Below are positions 17,860 to 26,323 of a stretch of 64,000 nt of DNA, piece after piece. The translations under genes and the position numbers were made by a program. Position 1 is the stretch's first letter; each line of letters begins with the position of its first letter. The DNA lies in NCBI GenBank assembly GCA_902363045.1, contig CABIYX010000001.1, positions 23,737 through 87,736 of the forward strand, given 5' to 3'. The DNA is from Clostridiales bacterium. GTDB taxonomy: Bacteria > Bacillota > Clostridia > Oscillospirales > Oscillospiraceae. The notes beneath the pieces are model-generated. The model saw nothing but the letters and a program-made list of their open reading frames with translations, was not told the origin of the DNA and made no database searches.

Positions 17860-19554
17860 CTATGCAACCTCGCTTTCCACAGCCTTGCAGTGCGCCCGGA
17901 TGCGAGATAATTCATCCTGGAACAAGAACGAGACTTTGATGGAGCCGTCAGCGGACAGCCGGATCTCACTGATAAATGCTGTGACCAATTCTCTGGACAC
18001 GATTTCAGCACTTTTGTATTGTTCAATCAGAGCCATCCAGCTTTTAGCACAATCCGACACTTGGCTTGTAAGGGTAAGCCGCTCTTGGAGCTGGCTGATC
18101 CGCCCCTGTAAGGCAGCTACTTCTTCCTGGTATTTGCCACGGGCAAATGTGTATTCCTCCCGCGTCAGAAGCCCCGTCCGATAATCGGCATAAAGCGATG
18201 TCGCATACCCTTGTTTCCGCTTAACTTGCTGTTCGAGCTGCTGCAATTCATTTTCTTCGGTATGGGCAGGGAACTTCGGTTGTTTCTTTGATAGCCGCTC
18301 CAGCACTTGTTGCGCATCGCAAAAGAGCTCCATCTGTATTTTCAGTGTCTTTAACACCATGGCATCTAAAGCGTTACTGCGTATCGTCTTTTTGGTGCAT
18401 CGCAGTTCCTGATGTTCCTCGTAGGTGGGGCAGATATAAGTGAAGTAGGCCTTTTTATGGTTTTTGCTTAGATTGCGATATAGCTTCATTTGTGTCCCGC
18501 AGTCCGCACAGACCAGTCTTTCCCGATAGGGGTTATCACCCTTGGGGAGGTGGCTGCAGGCTCCATAATTGGCATTATAGGCATCTGCCCGCGAACGGTT
18601 GATTTCTTGTACCTGATTGAAAAGCTCCTCGGTAATAATCGGATCATGCGTATGGTAGGCAATATCCCATTCAGACTCCGGTGTGCGATGGACGGGTATG
18701 CCGCGGGCCAGACTTGCCGTACATTTTCCTTGAGCCAAGTGTCCGATATAGACAATGTTGCGGAGAATATTGGTGAGTGCATGGCGATTCCACAGAAGAG
18801 AGCTGCCTTTTTTGTTGTTATTGGTAACAATCCCGTGTTCAAACCGATAGCGGCCCGGCGATGGAATACCACGCTCATTGAGCATTCGTGTGATTGTCCC
18901 GTATCCGAGCCCTTCGGCGCGCCATTGATAAATCTGCTGGATGACCGGCGCGGTTTCAGGGTTGATAATCAGGTGGTTTTTGTTTGAGGGGTCTTTCAGA
19001 TAGCCGTGAGGGGCATAGCTACCGATATATTCTCCTCTTTGCCGTTTGGCTTTTAAGGCGCTGCCAGATTTCAGGGAAATATCTTTTGCATAGTAGTCAT
19101 TTACGATATTTTTCAGAGACGCGGCAAATTCGTCCTGTGATTTGATCTCCGCCGTATCATAGTTATCGTTCACCGAGATGAAGCGGATACCCAGCTTTGG
19201 ACAAATCCGTTCCAAAAAACGGCCCGTCTCAATATAGTTGCGGCCCAAGCGGGAAAGGTCCTTGACGATAATGCAGTTAATCCGCCCGGACTTAACATCC
19301 GCCATCATTCGCTCCCAGTTCGGACGATCAAAATTTGTCCCAGTATAACCGTTGTCGATATACCGCTCTACGATCTTCAATTCCGGATGACCGGCGACAT
19401 ACTGCTCTATGATGGCGATCTGGCTTTCAATCGGCTCCCCATCCACTTTGCCGTTGTCCAGCACGGATAGGCGGCCATAAAGCCCGGCGACCCATAAAGC
19501 CCCTTGGATCTCCGGGCGCATGGGGGATGCGTGGACTCTTTTCTTCCTGGCCAT
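17860..19554 (-). CDS. Large serine recombinase (second of three)
   Basis: A 564-residue recombinase with catalytic Ser in AGLYGRLSVLDNG, IIVKDLSRLGRNYIETGRFLE, FISVNDNYD, recombinase domain (HGYLKDPSNKNHLIINPETA), zinc ribbon CADCGTQMKLYRN...C, and a C-terminal coiled coil and beta region. ATG at 19554 follows AAGGAGG; the stop of the upstream gene lies between the two, showing coupling. The first half resembles TnpX/TndX-type recombinases of clostridial integrative elements. Confidence 0.92.
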   Translation of the reverse strand: MARKKRVHASPMRPEIQGALWVAGLYGRLSVLDNGKVDGEPIESQIAIIEQYVAGHPELKIVERYIDNGYTGTNFDRPNWERMMADVKSGRINCIIVKDLSRLGRNYIETGRFLERICPKLGIRFISVNDNYDTAEIKSQDEFAASLKNIVNDYYAKDISLKSGSALKAKRQRGEYIGSYAPHGYLKDPSNKNHLIINPETAPVIQQIYQWRAEGLGYGTITRMLNERGIPSPGRYRFEHGIVTNNNKKGSSLLWNRHALTNILRNIVYIGHLAQGKCTASLARGIPVHRTPESEWDIAYHTHDPIITEELFNQVQEINRSRADAYNANYGACSHLPKGDNPYRERLVCADCGTQMKLYRNLSKNHKKAYFTYICPTYEEHQELRCTKKTIRSNALDAMVLKTLKIQMELFCDAQQVLERLSKKQPKFPAHTEENELQQLEQQVKRKQGYATSLYADYRTGLLTREEYTFARGKYQEEVAALQGRISQLQERLTLTSQVSDCAKSWMALIEQYKSAEIVSRELVTAFISEIRLSADGSIKVSFLFQDELSRIRAHCKAVESEVA

Positions 19555-19556
19555 GC

Positions 19557-21221
19557 TCAACCCGCCTCCTTTTCAGCGGCGTGCTGTGTCTGCACCTGTT
19601 CCCGCAGGAACGCAATCACATCGGTCAGTTGGTCCTTGCAAAGCAAGGTGACGGTAATCTTTTTATCGGGATAAATGTGGATTTTGTCAATCAGATTGAC
19701 GACCACCGTGCGAGTGAGCTTGGCAAGATTTCGATATTGACGGAATTGAGCCAGCCACCCCGTCTGGTTGACAAGACCAGCTCGGACGGCATCCAGCTCT
19801 GTTTTCAAACCCGAAATATCATCTTCGATGAAAGAAATCCTTTCAGAAAAGTCCTGCTTCATGTGTAGAAACTCATCTTGGGTGATCAGCCCGTCTCGAA
19901 GATCCTCGTAAACGCTGGTTTTCAGCGTTCTATATTTGGCAATTTCAGCTTCCTGTGCAGAAATAGCCGCTTCCAGACGCATAATCTCCCGACGCTCCCA
20001 GGCCAATGCTTCAACCTGCCCCAGAGCCCGGTCTACATCCAAAATCAGTTTGATCTCAGATTGAAGTGTAGTAAGGACAGCCGTTTCCAGCTCTCGCTCC
20101 GAAATGTTCCGCCCCTCACATCCTCCCGTTTTTTTCGCTGTGGGACAGGCGTAGTAGGCATATTTTTTCCCGTTATAAGAGACGGATTTCCGCTTTGCCA
20201 GTGCGCCGCAAGTCCCGCAGAAGACACGCCCGGACAGAGGATATACCGTATCGGAGCCTGGTGCCCGACGGCCATCCTCCTGCATCAGCCGCTGCACTAA
20301 TTGGAACTCCCGGGCTGGGATAATCGCCTCATGAGCGTTCTCGATACGGCTCCACTCACTCTTGTCCTTGATGATAACTTTTTTTACTTTATAGTTTGGA
20401 GTTGTGCGGCGGCCTTGGATCAGAACACCCGTGTAGAGCTCGTTGGTCAGAATACGGATCACCGCTTTCGGACTCCATTTGCTCCGGCTACTGGTCTGAA
20501 AGGCGGTTTTGTATTTGATCCCAATGGAGCGTTTATACTCTGACGGTGGCAGGACCCCGCGGCCGTTCAGCTTCTCAGCAATGGTGACAGGGCTCATGCC
20601 CTCAATCTTCCACTGAAAGATCTCGCGCACATATTCACCGGCCACCTCGTCTATAACCAGCTTATTTTTATTTTCCGGGTCGCGCAGATAACCGTAAGCT
20701 GTATAATTGGCAATGAACTCGCCGTCTTGGCGACGGCTTTCAAAACTACTCCGCACCTTGATGGAGATGTCTCTGCTGTATGAGTCATTCAGGAAATTTT
20801 TTACGGGCAGAACAAGGCTGTCCCCGGTGGAATGATTTAAGCTGTCGTAGTTGTCGTTGACTGCGATAAAGCGTACACCGAGCTGAGGAAAAATCTTCTC
20901 AATGTATTTTCCTGCGTCAATGTAGTCACGACCAAACCGAGAAAGGTCTTTCACGATAACACAGTTGATTTTACCGGCCTTAACAGCTTCCATCATTCTC
21001 TGGAAGTCCGGACGATCAAAATTTGTTCCGGTATAACCGTCATCACAAAACTCCGCTACCAGCTTGATATTCGGATTTTGAGCGACAAATCGTTCGATTA
21101 TAGCCCGTTGGCTGGAAATACTGTCGCTCTCCAGCTTATCATTGGATAAAGAAAAGTCGCCATCTTCCTTAGAAAGTCTAAGGTAGTCGGCGGCTTCATA
21201 AATCATATCTGCATTTAGCAT
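19557..21221 (-). CDS. Large serine recombinase (first of three)
   Basis: A 554-residue recombinase with the catalytic Ser in AADYLRLSKEDGD, the IIERF...EFCDDGYTGTNFDRP region, VIVKDLSRFGRDYIDAGKYIE, FIAVNDNYDS, a recombinase domain, a zinc ribbon CGTCGALAKRKS...C, a coiled coil and a C-terminal domain ending with VTLLCKDQLTDVIAFL. It is the promoter-proximal gene of the recombinase operon, with AGGAG upstream of the ATG. By its make-up it is a strong candidate for the main integrase. Confidence 0.92.
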   Translation of the reverse strand: MLNADMIYEAADYLRLSKEDGDFSLSNDKLESDSISSQRAIIERFVAQNPNIKLVAEFCDDGYTGTNFDRPDFQRMMEAVKAGKINCVIVKDLSRFGRDYIDAGKYIEKIFPQLGVRFIAVNDNYDSLNHSTGDSLVLPVKNFLNDSYSRDISIKVRSSFESRRQDGEFIANYTAYGYLRDPENKNKLVIDEVAGEYVREIFQWKIEGMSPVTIAEKLNGRGVLPPSEYKRSIGIKYKTAFQTSSRSKWSPKAVIRILTNELYTGVLIQGRRTTPNYKVKKVIIKDKSEWSRIENAHEAIIPAREFQLVQRLMQEDGRRAPGSDTVYPLSGRVFCGTCGALAKRKSVSYNGKKYAYYACPTAKKTGGCEGRNISERELETAVLTTLQSEIKLILDVDRALGQVEALAWERREIMRLEAAISAQEAEIAKYRTLKTSVYEDLRDGLITQDEFLHMKQDFSERISFIEDDISGLKTELDAVRAGLVNQTGWLAQFRQYRNLAKLTRTVVVNLIDKIHIYPDKKITVTLLCKDQLTDVIAFLREQVQTQHAAEKEAG

Positions 21222-21346
21222 AGCTACCGCTCCTGTCGAGATATTGACGGCCAGGCCATCATGACGACTGGAGTTTCACTGATTTTGTCCATGCTCAGTT
21301 TACCACAGCGGGTCAAAAAAGTCCAGCCGCATTTTCAGGTAAATCC

Positions 21347-21571
21347 TCACAGGAGCGACAGCATATCAGCAAAGCAGTCGTTTAGGGTTGGACCACCCTC
21401 TGTATAGGCCACATTGACAACAACATCTCCCACTCTGAAGCAGTAGGGATTTTTGATTTGCTGAAGAAATGACTGGATGCGTTCCGCTTGTCCCAAGCTG
21501 CTATCCAGCTTTACATCACGAATATCAACCAGTTCGTCGATGCTTTTATCAACCTGATGTTTTTCTGCCAT
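21347..21571 (-). CDS. Small protein next to the recombinases (DUF6870-like)
   Basis: A 74-residue protein (MAEKHQVDKSIDELVDIRDV... QIKNPYCFRVGDVVVNVAYT...). Short proteins with the ERI..IKNPYCF pattern are commonly found beside serine recombinases in clostridial integrative elements; the DUF6870 name is from memory. The function is unknown; a role as recombination accessory protein is a guess from position. The start at 21571 follows GGTGAGG. Confidence 0.65.
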   Translation of the reverse strand: MAEKHQVDKSIDELVDIRDVKLDSSLGQAERIQSFLQQIKNPYCFRVGDVVVNVAYTEGGPTLNDCFADMLSLL

Positions 21572-21648
21572 GACCTCACCGCCTTGCAATCATTATTTCC
21601 AAGTTTTGGGCAATTATTCTAACGAAACGATAGCCCGTGGACATAGGA

Positions 21649-21680
21649 ATAGGGACCGCCGGAATTACGGCGATCCCTAT
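21649..21680 (-). terminator. Terminator downstream of module 1
   Basis: Hairpin ATAGGGA-CC-GCCG / CGGC-GA-TCCCTAT ending the minus-strand module 1 operon. The bases from here to 21804 hold no convincing gene. Confidence 0.65.
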
Positions 21681-21804
21681 TTGTTCACACTGACATGATA
21701 ACAGAAATAAATGATACTTACAAGCCCGTACCCTCTGCTCATTTTCTTTCAGGTAAATGGCAATCAATCTGCATAGATTGTTGAACTTACTCTTTCCCGC
21801 GCAC

Positions 21805-22221
21805 CTAATCCGCAGAAGGCAGCTCGAACTTGTAGCCGCTGTGGGGGACGGTACGGATCGGGTTTCCCGGTCCCATCTTCCGGCGGAGCTGGCTGATGAT
21901 GTTGACCACGGCCGCGCCGCAGTCCTCCGGGAACTCGTGCCATACGGCCTCGTAAATCTGCTCCTGTGTAAAAATCCAGCCGGGGTGCCGGGCCAGATAA
22001 GCCAGCGTGAAGAACTCCAGGTGCGTAAGGTGGAGAGGCTGGCCCTGCCACTTTACCGTCTGCTTGCGCAGGTGCAGCTCCAGGCCGGGAATGGTGAGGG
22101 TGTGCTTTGCGGCGGGCGGCTCCACGACCTCGATTCCAGGCTCTTCCGCCAGGAAGTCCTTGATCCTATCCAGAATTTGTTCCTCGCCATTGGTGACGGA
22201 TAAAATCAGCAATTTCCCCAC
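21805..22221 (-). CDS. OmpR/PhoB-type winged-helix protein with shortened receiver (module 1)
   Basis: A 138-residue protein. Residues about 50-138 form an OmpR-type winged helix (LHLTHLEFFTLAYLARHPGWIFTQEQIYEAVW ... VNIISQLRRKMGPGNPIRTVPHSGYKF). The first ~45 residues are a remnant of a receiver domain without the phosphorylated Asp pocket, so phosphorylation control is unlikely. GTG start with GGGAGG eight bases upstream. Very similar to the protein at 53319; module 3 has a longer relative at 61865. Confidence 0.85.
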   Translation of the reverse strand: MGKLLILSVTNGEEQILDRIKDFLAEEPGIEVVEPPAAKHTLTIPGLELHLRKQTVKWQGQPLHLTHLEFFTLAYLARHPGWIFTQEQIYEAVWHEFPEDCGAAVVNIISQLRRKMGPGNPIRTVPHSGYKFELPSAD

Positions 22222-22255
22222 GCGGGGTCCTCCCTTTCTTCTGACTGCTTACCGG

Positions 22256-22633
22256 TCATTCCGGCTCCACCGCCCCTTTTAACAATTCAAAGGACCGCTG
22301 GCTGATGGTGTGCTCCATCCGGCAAGCCTCCCGTTCCGCAGTCTGGGGATCGACACCAGCCGCGATAAGCCGGCGGGTGAAAAAACAGTGCTTCTCATAG
22401 GTCTGCTCAGCCACCTCTCGGCCTATATCGGTCAAGCGCAGGGAAAAGTCCTCGTCCATGGTGAGGAAGCCACCGTCCTTTAGTGTTGCCACCGCATGGC
22501 ACACGCTGGGCTTGGACACCTCCATATACCGGGCCACACCCACGGAGCGTACCATTCCTTTTTCCTTTTGGAGCACCAGCACGGCCTCCAAATAATCCTC
22601 GCCGGAAGCGTGCAGTTTTTTATCAGGAGGCAT
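22256..22633 (-). CDS. Short DtxR/MntR-like metal-dependent repressor (module 1)
   Basis: A 125-residue protein with an N-terminal winged helix (EDYLEAVLVLQKEKGMVRSVGVARYMEVSKPSVCHAVATL) and a short metal-binding/dimerisation helix region with His, Cys and Glu residues (YEKHCFFTRRLIAAGVDPQTAEREACRMEHTIS), as in MntR. It lacks the SH3-like third domain of DtxR. Start ATG at 22633 overlaps the upstream ATPase gene by 11 bases; a GTG at 22642 is an alternative. It points to iron or manganese control of the module. Confidence 0.85.
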   Translation of the reverse strand: MPPDKKLHASGEDYLEAVLVLQKEKGMVRSVGVARYMEVSKPSVCHAVATLKDGGFLTMDEDFSLRLTDIGREVAEQTYEKHCFFTRRLIAAGVDPQTAEREACRMEHTISQRSFELLKGAVEPE

Positions 22634-24125
22634 TGACCGCACCTGTTTCTTGCTCGTGGGAGAAGAAAGCCCGCAAGAGCTTCACAGCTTCCCCATCCAT
22701 TGGCCGATGCCACAGCACCTTGCTCCCCTGAATGAACAACAGGTAGGTGCAGCATTTATAAATGAGTTCCGGGTCATGCGTGATCAGAAACAGGCTCTTT
22801 CCCATCTCTTTCAAGCGGTTTAAGTTGTCCGACACCTCCAGCATATGCCGGTAATCCAATCCACTGGTAGGCTCGTCAAATATCAGGATCTTTTTGTCCG
22901 AGGCTATTGCACTGCCAATCGCCACCCTCTGTTTTTCACCGCCGGACAGGGACATGGGGTGCAGCTTTACTTTGTCCAACAGGTCCAGGCTGTTCAGTAT
23001 CTCCTTGGCGCGGGCCGTGTCAGCTTTCTCGTCCTCACCGCCCATACTGAGCAGCAATTCGTCCAGCACATCTTCCGTAAATAGCTGGTGGTTTACATCC
23101 TGCATTACCATATAGGAGATATGCCTGCGTTGCTTCGCGTCATAGGGGGTCCCATCCATTTCAAGCACACCTTTTGCTTTTTTATCCAGACCGCACAGAC
23201 ACCGGGCAAAGGTAGATTTTCCCGCGCCGTTGTTTCCGATGATGCCAATGATCTCGCCTTGAGGCAGGGTCAGGTCTGGAATATCCACATTGAGGGGGCC
23301 GTGCTTTTCATAGGAGAACTGGAACCCCTTGATATGTAATTTCGGAGCGGCCGGTTTGGGGGCGGCCTCTGGGGGCAGGTGGAATGGGTCCAGTGCCCGC
23401 AGCCCCATCCCCTGCAATTCATCGGGCGATAATTTTTGAAACTCCGTCCCGGTAAATTCCCGTACAATACTTCCGTGCTTCATATAAAGAATTCGATCTG
23501 CGTAGGGAACGAGATAATAAAGCCGGTGTTCCGCGACAATCACAGTCTTTTTCTCGGACTGCCAGTGCCGAATCACACCAATCAAATCTTCGATAGTGGC
23601 AATATCCAGGTTGGAGGATGGCTCGTCCAGTACAAAGATGTCCGGGTGGATTGCGTCGGCAGAGGCACAGGCGATTTTCTGTTTTTCTCCGCCGGACAGA
23701 GCAAACAAGCTCCGATTCAGCAGCTTTTCCAGCTTGAGGCTGTGGGCAGTCTCTTCCAGGCGCTCCCGCATCTCCGGGACTGGCAGGGCCATGTTTTCAC
23801 AACCAAAAACGATCTCGCTGGTCGTATCTACATTGTAGAATTGAGTCCTTGGGTTTTGGAATACAGACCCCACCCGTTGCCCGATTTGATAAAGAGGATA
23901 GTCTTTTAACTCTTTCCCGTCTAAAAGGACTTGCCCGGTCAGCTTCCCGCCGTAATAATGCGGGATCAGACCGTTGACCAGCCGGGTCAGCGTCGTCTTG
24001 CCGCAGCCGGACTCTCCGCAGAGCAGGATGGTTTCGCCATCCTGGATTGTCAGATTGATATGGTTCAGGTTATTTTGGGTTTCTCCGCTCTCATAAGTAA
24101 AGGAAACATCTTTCAATTCGATCAC
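22623..24125 (-). CDS. Double ECF-type ATPase, EcfA1-EcfA2 fusion (module 1)
   Basis: A 500-residue protein with two complete ABC ATPase domains. First: Walker A GESGCGKTT, signature LSGGEKQ, Walker B IFVLDEPSSNLD. Second: Walker A GNNGAGKST, signature LSGGEKQ, Walker B ILIFDEPTSGLD. The typical ECF Q-loop and EHRLYYL motif of cobalt/ECF ATPases is present. It powers the EcfT and S component encoded just upstream. GTG start with a perfect AAGGAGGTGAT site. Confidence 0.92.
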   Translation of the reverse strand: MIELKDVSFTYESGETQNNLNHINLTIQDGETILLCGESGCGKTTLTRLVNGLIPHYYGGKLTGQVLLDGKELKDYPLYQIGQRVGSVFQNPRTQFYNVDTTSEIVFGCENMALPVPEMRERLEETAHSLKLEKLLNRSLFALSGGEKQKIACASADAIHPDIFVLDEPSSNLDIATIEDLIGVIRHWQSEKKTVIVAEHRLYYLVPYADRILYMKHGSIVREFTGTEFQKLSPDELQGMGLRALDPFHLPPEAAPKPAAPKLHIKGFQFSYEKHGPLNVDIPDLTLPQGEIIGIIGNNGAGKSTFARCLCGLDKKAKGVLEMDGTPYDAKQRRHISYMVMQDVNHQLFTEDVLDELLLSMGGEDEKADTARAKEILNSLDLLDKVKLHPMSLSGGEKQRVAIGSAIASDKKILIFDEPTSGLDYRHMLEVSDNLNRLKEMGKSLFLITHDPELIYKCCTYLLFIQGSKVLWHRPMDGEAVKLLRAFFSHEQETGAVNAS

Positions 24126-24137
24126 GGTATCACCTCC

Positions 24138-24869
24138 TTACCACGGACTGAAAAAGTATGTGGAGAGCAGTGCGGCTCCGGCAATCAGCACCGCCAGCAG
24201 ATCCCAGCCAGTAAAACCGACCTTTGTGATATTGGTGCGCCGGACCGGGTTATCCAAGCCGCGGGTCAGGGCCGCCGCGGAGAGATCATCCCCGATTTTG
24301 ACCACCGAGATCATCAGGGGAATAAAACGGTATTCAATCAGGGCGGCGGGGTTTTGCCAGAATTTCTTTGTCCCGAACTGGACCTCCCGCATCCGCATGG
24401 CGTCCTTGATGGCGGCCGACTCCTCCTGCATGGTAGGGATAAAGCGAAACAGGACGGAGAGCGGAATGGTGATCTGCCGCCCAATGTGCATCCGGCCCAG
24501 CGCGGTAATGCACTCGCTGGCCGTGGTGGATTTGATGATGTAGGCCCCCATCACAAAGGCCGGAAAGAGCCGCAGGACCAGTCCCACCAACAGGACTACC
24601 AGCATATTGACGATCATGGGAAACTGGACGGAGTTCTGGATGGCCTGTACAAACAGCCCCGCCGCGAACAGGCAGAAGAACACCGTTGCCGTCTTATACT
24701 GCCGGTTAGTCAACAACAGGACGAAGGGAATCATCGCCACCGCGATCATAAAGGCGGTGTGGCTGTATAGAAATTCCGCGGTAGCGACAACGGCCATCAG
24801 CAGCAGCTTGGTTCGTGGGTCCAAGCAAAAGCCTGTTCTGTTTTCAACAACCGCTTGAAACTGCTCCAT
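24138..24869 (-). CDS. ECF transporter membrane subunit EcfT (module 1)
   Basis: A 243-residue membrane protein with five to six hydrophobic segments and the EcfT coupling motifs near the C-terminus (AIKDAMRMREVQFG and SAAALTRGLDNP, the two Ala-Arg-Gly-type coupling helices). It links the double ATPase to the S component. The start codon overlaps the S-component stop (TAATG). Confidence 0.88.
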   Translation of the reverse strand: MEQFQAVVENRTGFCLDPRTKLLLMAVVATAEFLYSHTAFMIAVAMIPFVLLLTNRQYKTATVFFCLFAAGLFVQAIQNSVQFPMIVNMLVVLLVGLVLRLFPAFVMGAYIIKSTTASECITALGRMHIGRQITIPLSVLFRFIPTMQEESAAIKDAMRMREVQFGTKKFWQNPAALIEYRFIPLMISVVKIGDDLSAAALTRGLDNPVRRTNITKVGFTGWDLLAVLIAGAALLSTYFFSPW

Positions 24870-25456
24870 TACACAATTCCAGCTCTCTCAAAGTGTTTTT
24901 TCAGCATTTTATGACCCAGCAGCGCACCCAAAATACCGCCCACAAACAGCAGCGCAAAGCCCACATACAGCATCCAGGAGGGCATCAGGGATTGTAAAGT
25001 GTTTGCGTACTGATCGCCCATGGAGGTGTGGATGTTTTCCCAATACGCTTCGCCGGCAAACCAGAGATTGGCGGGGCAGCCCATGATGCCAAGGCAAAAG
25101 CAGGCATAGCTCAGAACAGTGGCCTTGAATTTCTGATAGCCGCCGATTTTGAGCACGACATCGCTTAGAATGCCACCGAGTACCCAGCCGAGCAGGCCGA
25201 TCCAGCCATAGCCGATCAGATAGAAAAAGATGCCGCCGATGATACCTGTGATGGTCAGCATACCAAACTTCTGAATCTTGGTATAGTAGAGCATCATAGG
25301 AATGCCGCAGACGATAGGCCAAATTATGAACAGGAACGGGTAAACCACCGGCAGCGCAGTAAGCAGGCCGACAACAAAGAAAATAACGAGGGTCATGGCT
25401 GTGTAAATGCCGACATTGATTAGGTCTTTACCTGTGAGCTTCTTTGTGTTTTCCAT
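24869..25456 (-). CDS. ECF S component, MptD/Trep_Strep family (module 1)
   Basis: A 195-residue protein with about five to six membrane helices, starting KLTGKDLINVGIYTAMTLVI and ending GALLGHKMLKKHFERAGIV. This ending is shared by the S components of modules 2 and 3 and by the family annotated as MptD or Trep_Strep (TIGR02185). S components bind the substrate; for this family the ligand is not settled. The start at 25456 follows AAAGGAC. It is the first gene of the module 1 uptake operon, downstream of a GTTAG-N6-CTAAC palindrome. Confidence 0.85.
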   Translation of the reverse strand: MENTKKLTGKDLINVGIYTAMTLVIFFVVGLLTALPVVYPFLFIIWPIVCGIPMMLYYTKIQKFGMLTITGIIGGIFFYLIGYGWIGLLGWVLGGILSDVVLKIGGYQKFKATVLSYACFCLGIMGCPANLWFAGEAYWENIHTSMGDQYANTLQSLMPSWMLYVGFALLFVGGILGALLGHKMLKKHFERAGIV

Positions 25457-25541
25457 TTTTAATATGTCCTTTCTGAAAAGAATTAAGTGTTGCAAAACCC
25501 CGTGCAAAGGGGACGCTGCGGTTTCACCTCCACATCATTTG

Positions 25542-25557
25542 GTTAGTAGATGCTAAC
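25542..25557. promoter_or_regulatory. Operator-like palindrome GTTAG-N6-CTAAC (module 1)
   Basis: GTTAG TAGATG CTAAC, about 85 bases upstream of the S-component start and just after the TetR gene end. The same 5-6-5 arrangement occurs at 46455 and 53938 and in degenerate form at 45339 and 57679, always in front of module genes. Likely binding site of a module regulator. Confidence 0.7.
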
Positions 25558-25579
25558 TATTGCGCAAAAATTTTGGGGA

Positions 25580-26197
25580 TCAGATCCCCAAAACTGTCTG
25601 CCATCCGGAGTTGAAAAAAGAGACAAGCGTATGAACATATTTCAGCGCGGCCTCCTTGGGGAAGTTGTGCATGACCACTTCAGCCAGAGATGCAAAATAC
25701 GCATGGAGCAGAATATGCCACTCCTCTTCCGCCAATTCGCGGACCTGGAAGCCCCGAGATTTCAATTCCGCAAAGAACTTCAGCGTGACCCGGGTTTCCA
25801 GACAGACAACATCATCCAAAAAGGAGGAATACCGCGTGCCCTCCGCCCGCATGAGAAGCAGCCGGAATACATCAAAATGCTCATAGATGTATTCGATAAT
25901 GACCGACAGCGTTTCCTCCGACAGTTTCCAGAGGGATTTCAAGTCATCCGTCTTTGCCAGTTCCATGTGCTCATTTACTGACGCCTCATAGATGGCCTTG
26001 ACCTCCTGGACAACAGACTCCACCAGCGCGCCGAACAGGGCTTCCTTATCGTCAAAGTGGTTATAAAAAGCTCCATTGGTCACATGGGCGTCCTTGCAGA
26101 TTTCCCGGATGCTGGCCCGCTCAAAACCGTATTCCAGAAAGTGTTTTTGGGCGCAGAACAAAAGATTTTCGTGTGTCTGCTGAAAGTCTCTTGACAT
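25580..26197 (-). CDS. TetR-family transcriptional regulator (module 1)
   Basis: A 205-residue protein with an N-terminal TetR helix-turn-helix (NLLFCAQKHFLEYGFERASI, REICKDAHVTNGAFYNHFDDKEALF) and a helical ligand domain. It is divergent from the ABC pair at 26324 and lies between it and the ECF operon, so it is placed to control one or both. Modules 2 and 3 have AraC regulators instead. Confidence 0.88.
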   Translation of the reverse strand: MSRDFQQTHENLLFCAQKHFLEYGFERASIREICKDAHVTNGAFYNHFDDKEALFGALVESVVQEVKAIYEASVNEHMELAKTDDLKSLWKLSEETLSVIIEYIYEHFDVFRLLLMRAEGTRYSSFLDDVVCLETRVTLKFFAELKSRGFQVRELAEEEWHILLHAYFASLAEVVMHNFPKEAALKYVHTLVSFFNSGWQTVLGI

Positions 26198-26323
26198 TCG
26201 CTGTCCCTCCGTCCTATACTAAAATTACACTGTAATATTACATCGTAATTCAAATTTTAGCACAGGACCCTTGAAATTGCAATACCCTCCTTGCATTTTT
26301 TGTGGCCTGAAAGGAGGCTGGTT

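Noticed and set aside
21576..21767. A 63-codon frame on the minus strand
   Set aside because: It runs through the terminator hairpin at 21649-21680 and has no ribosome binding site.
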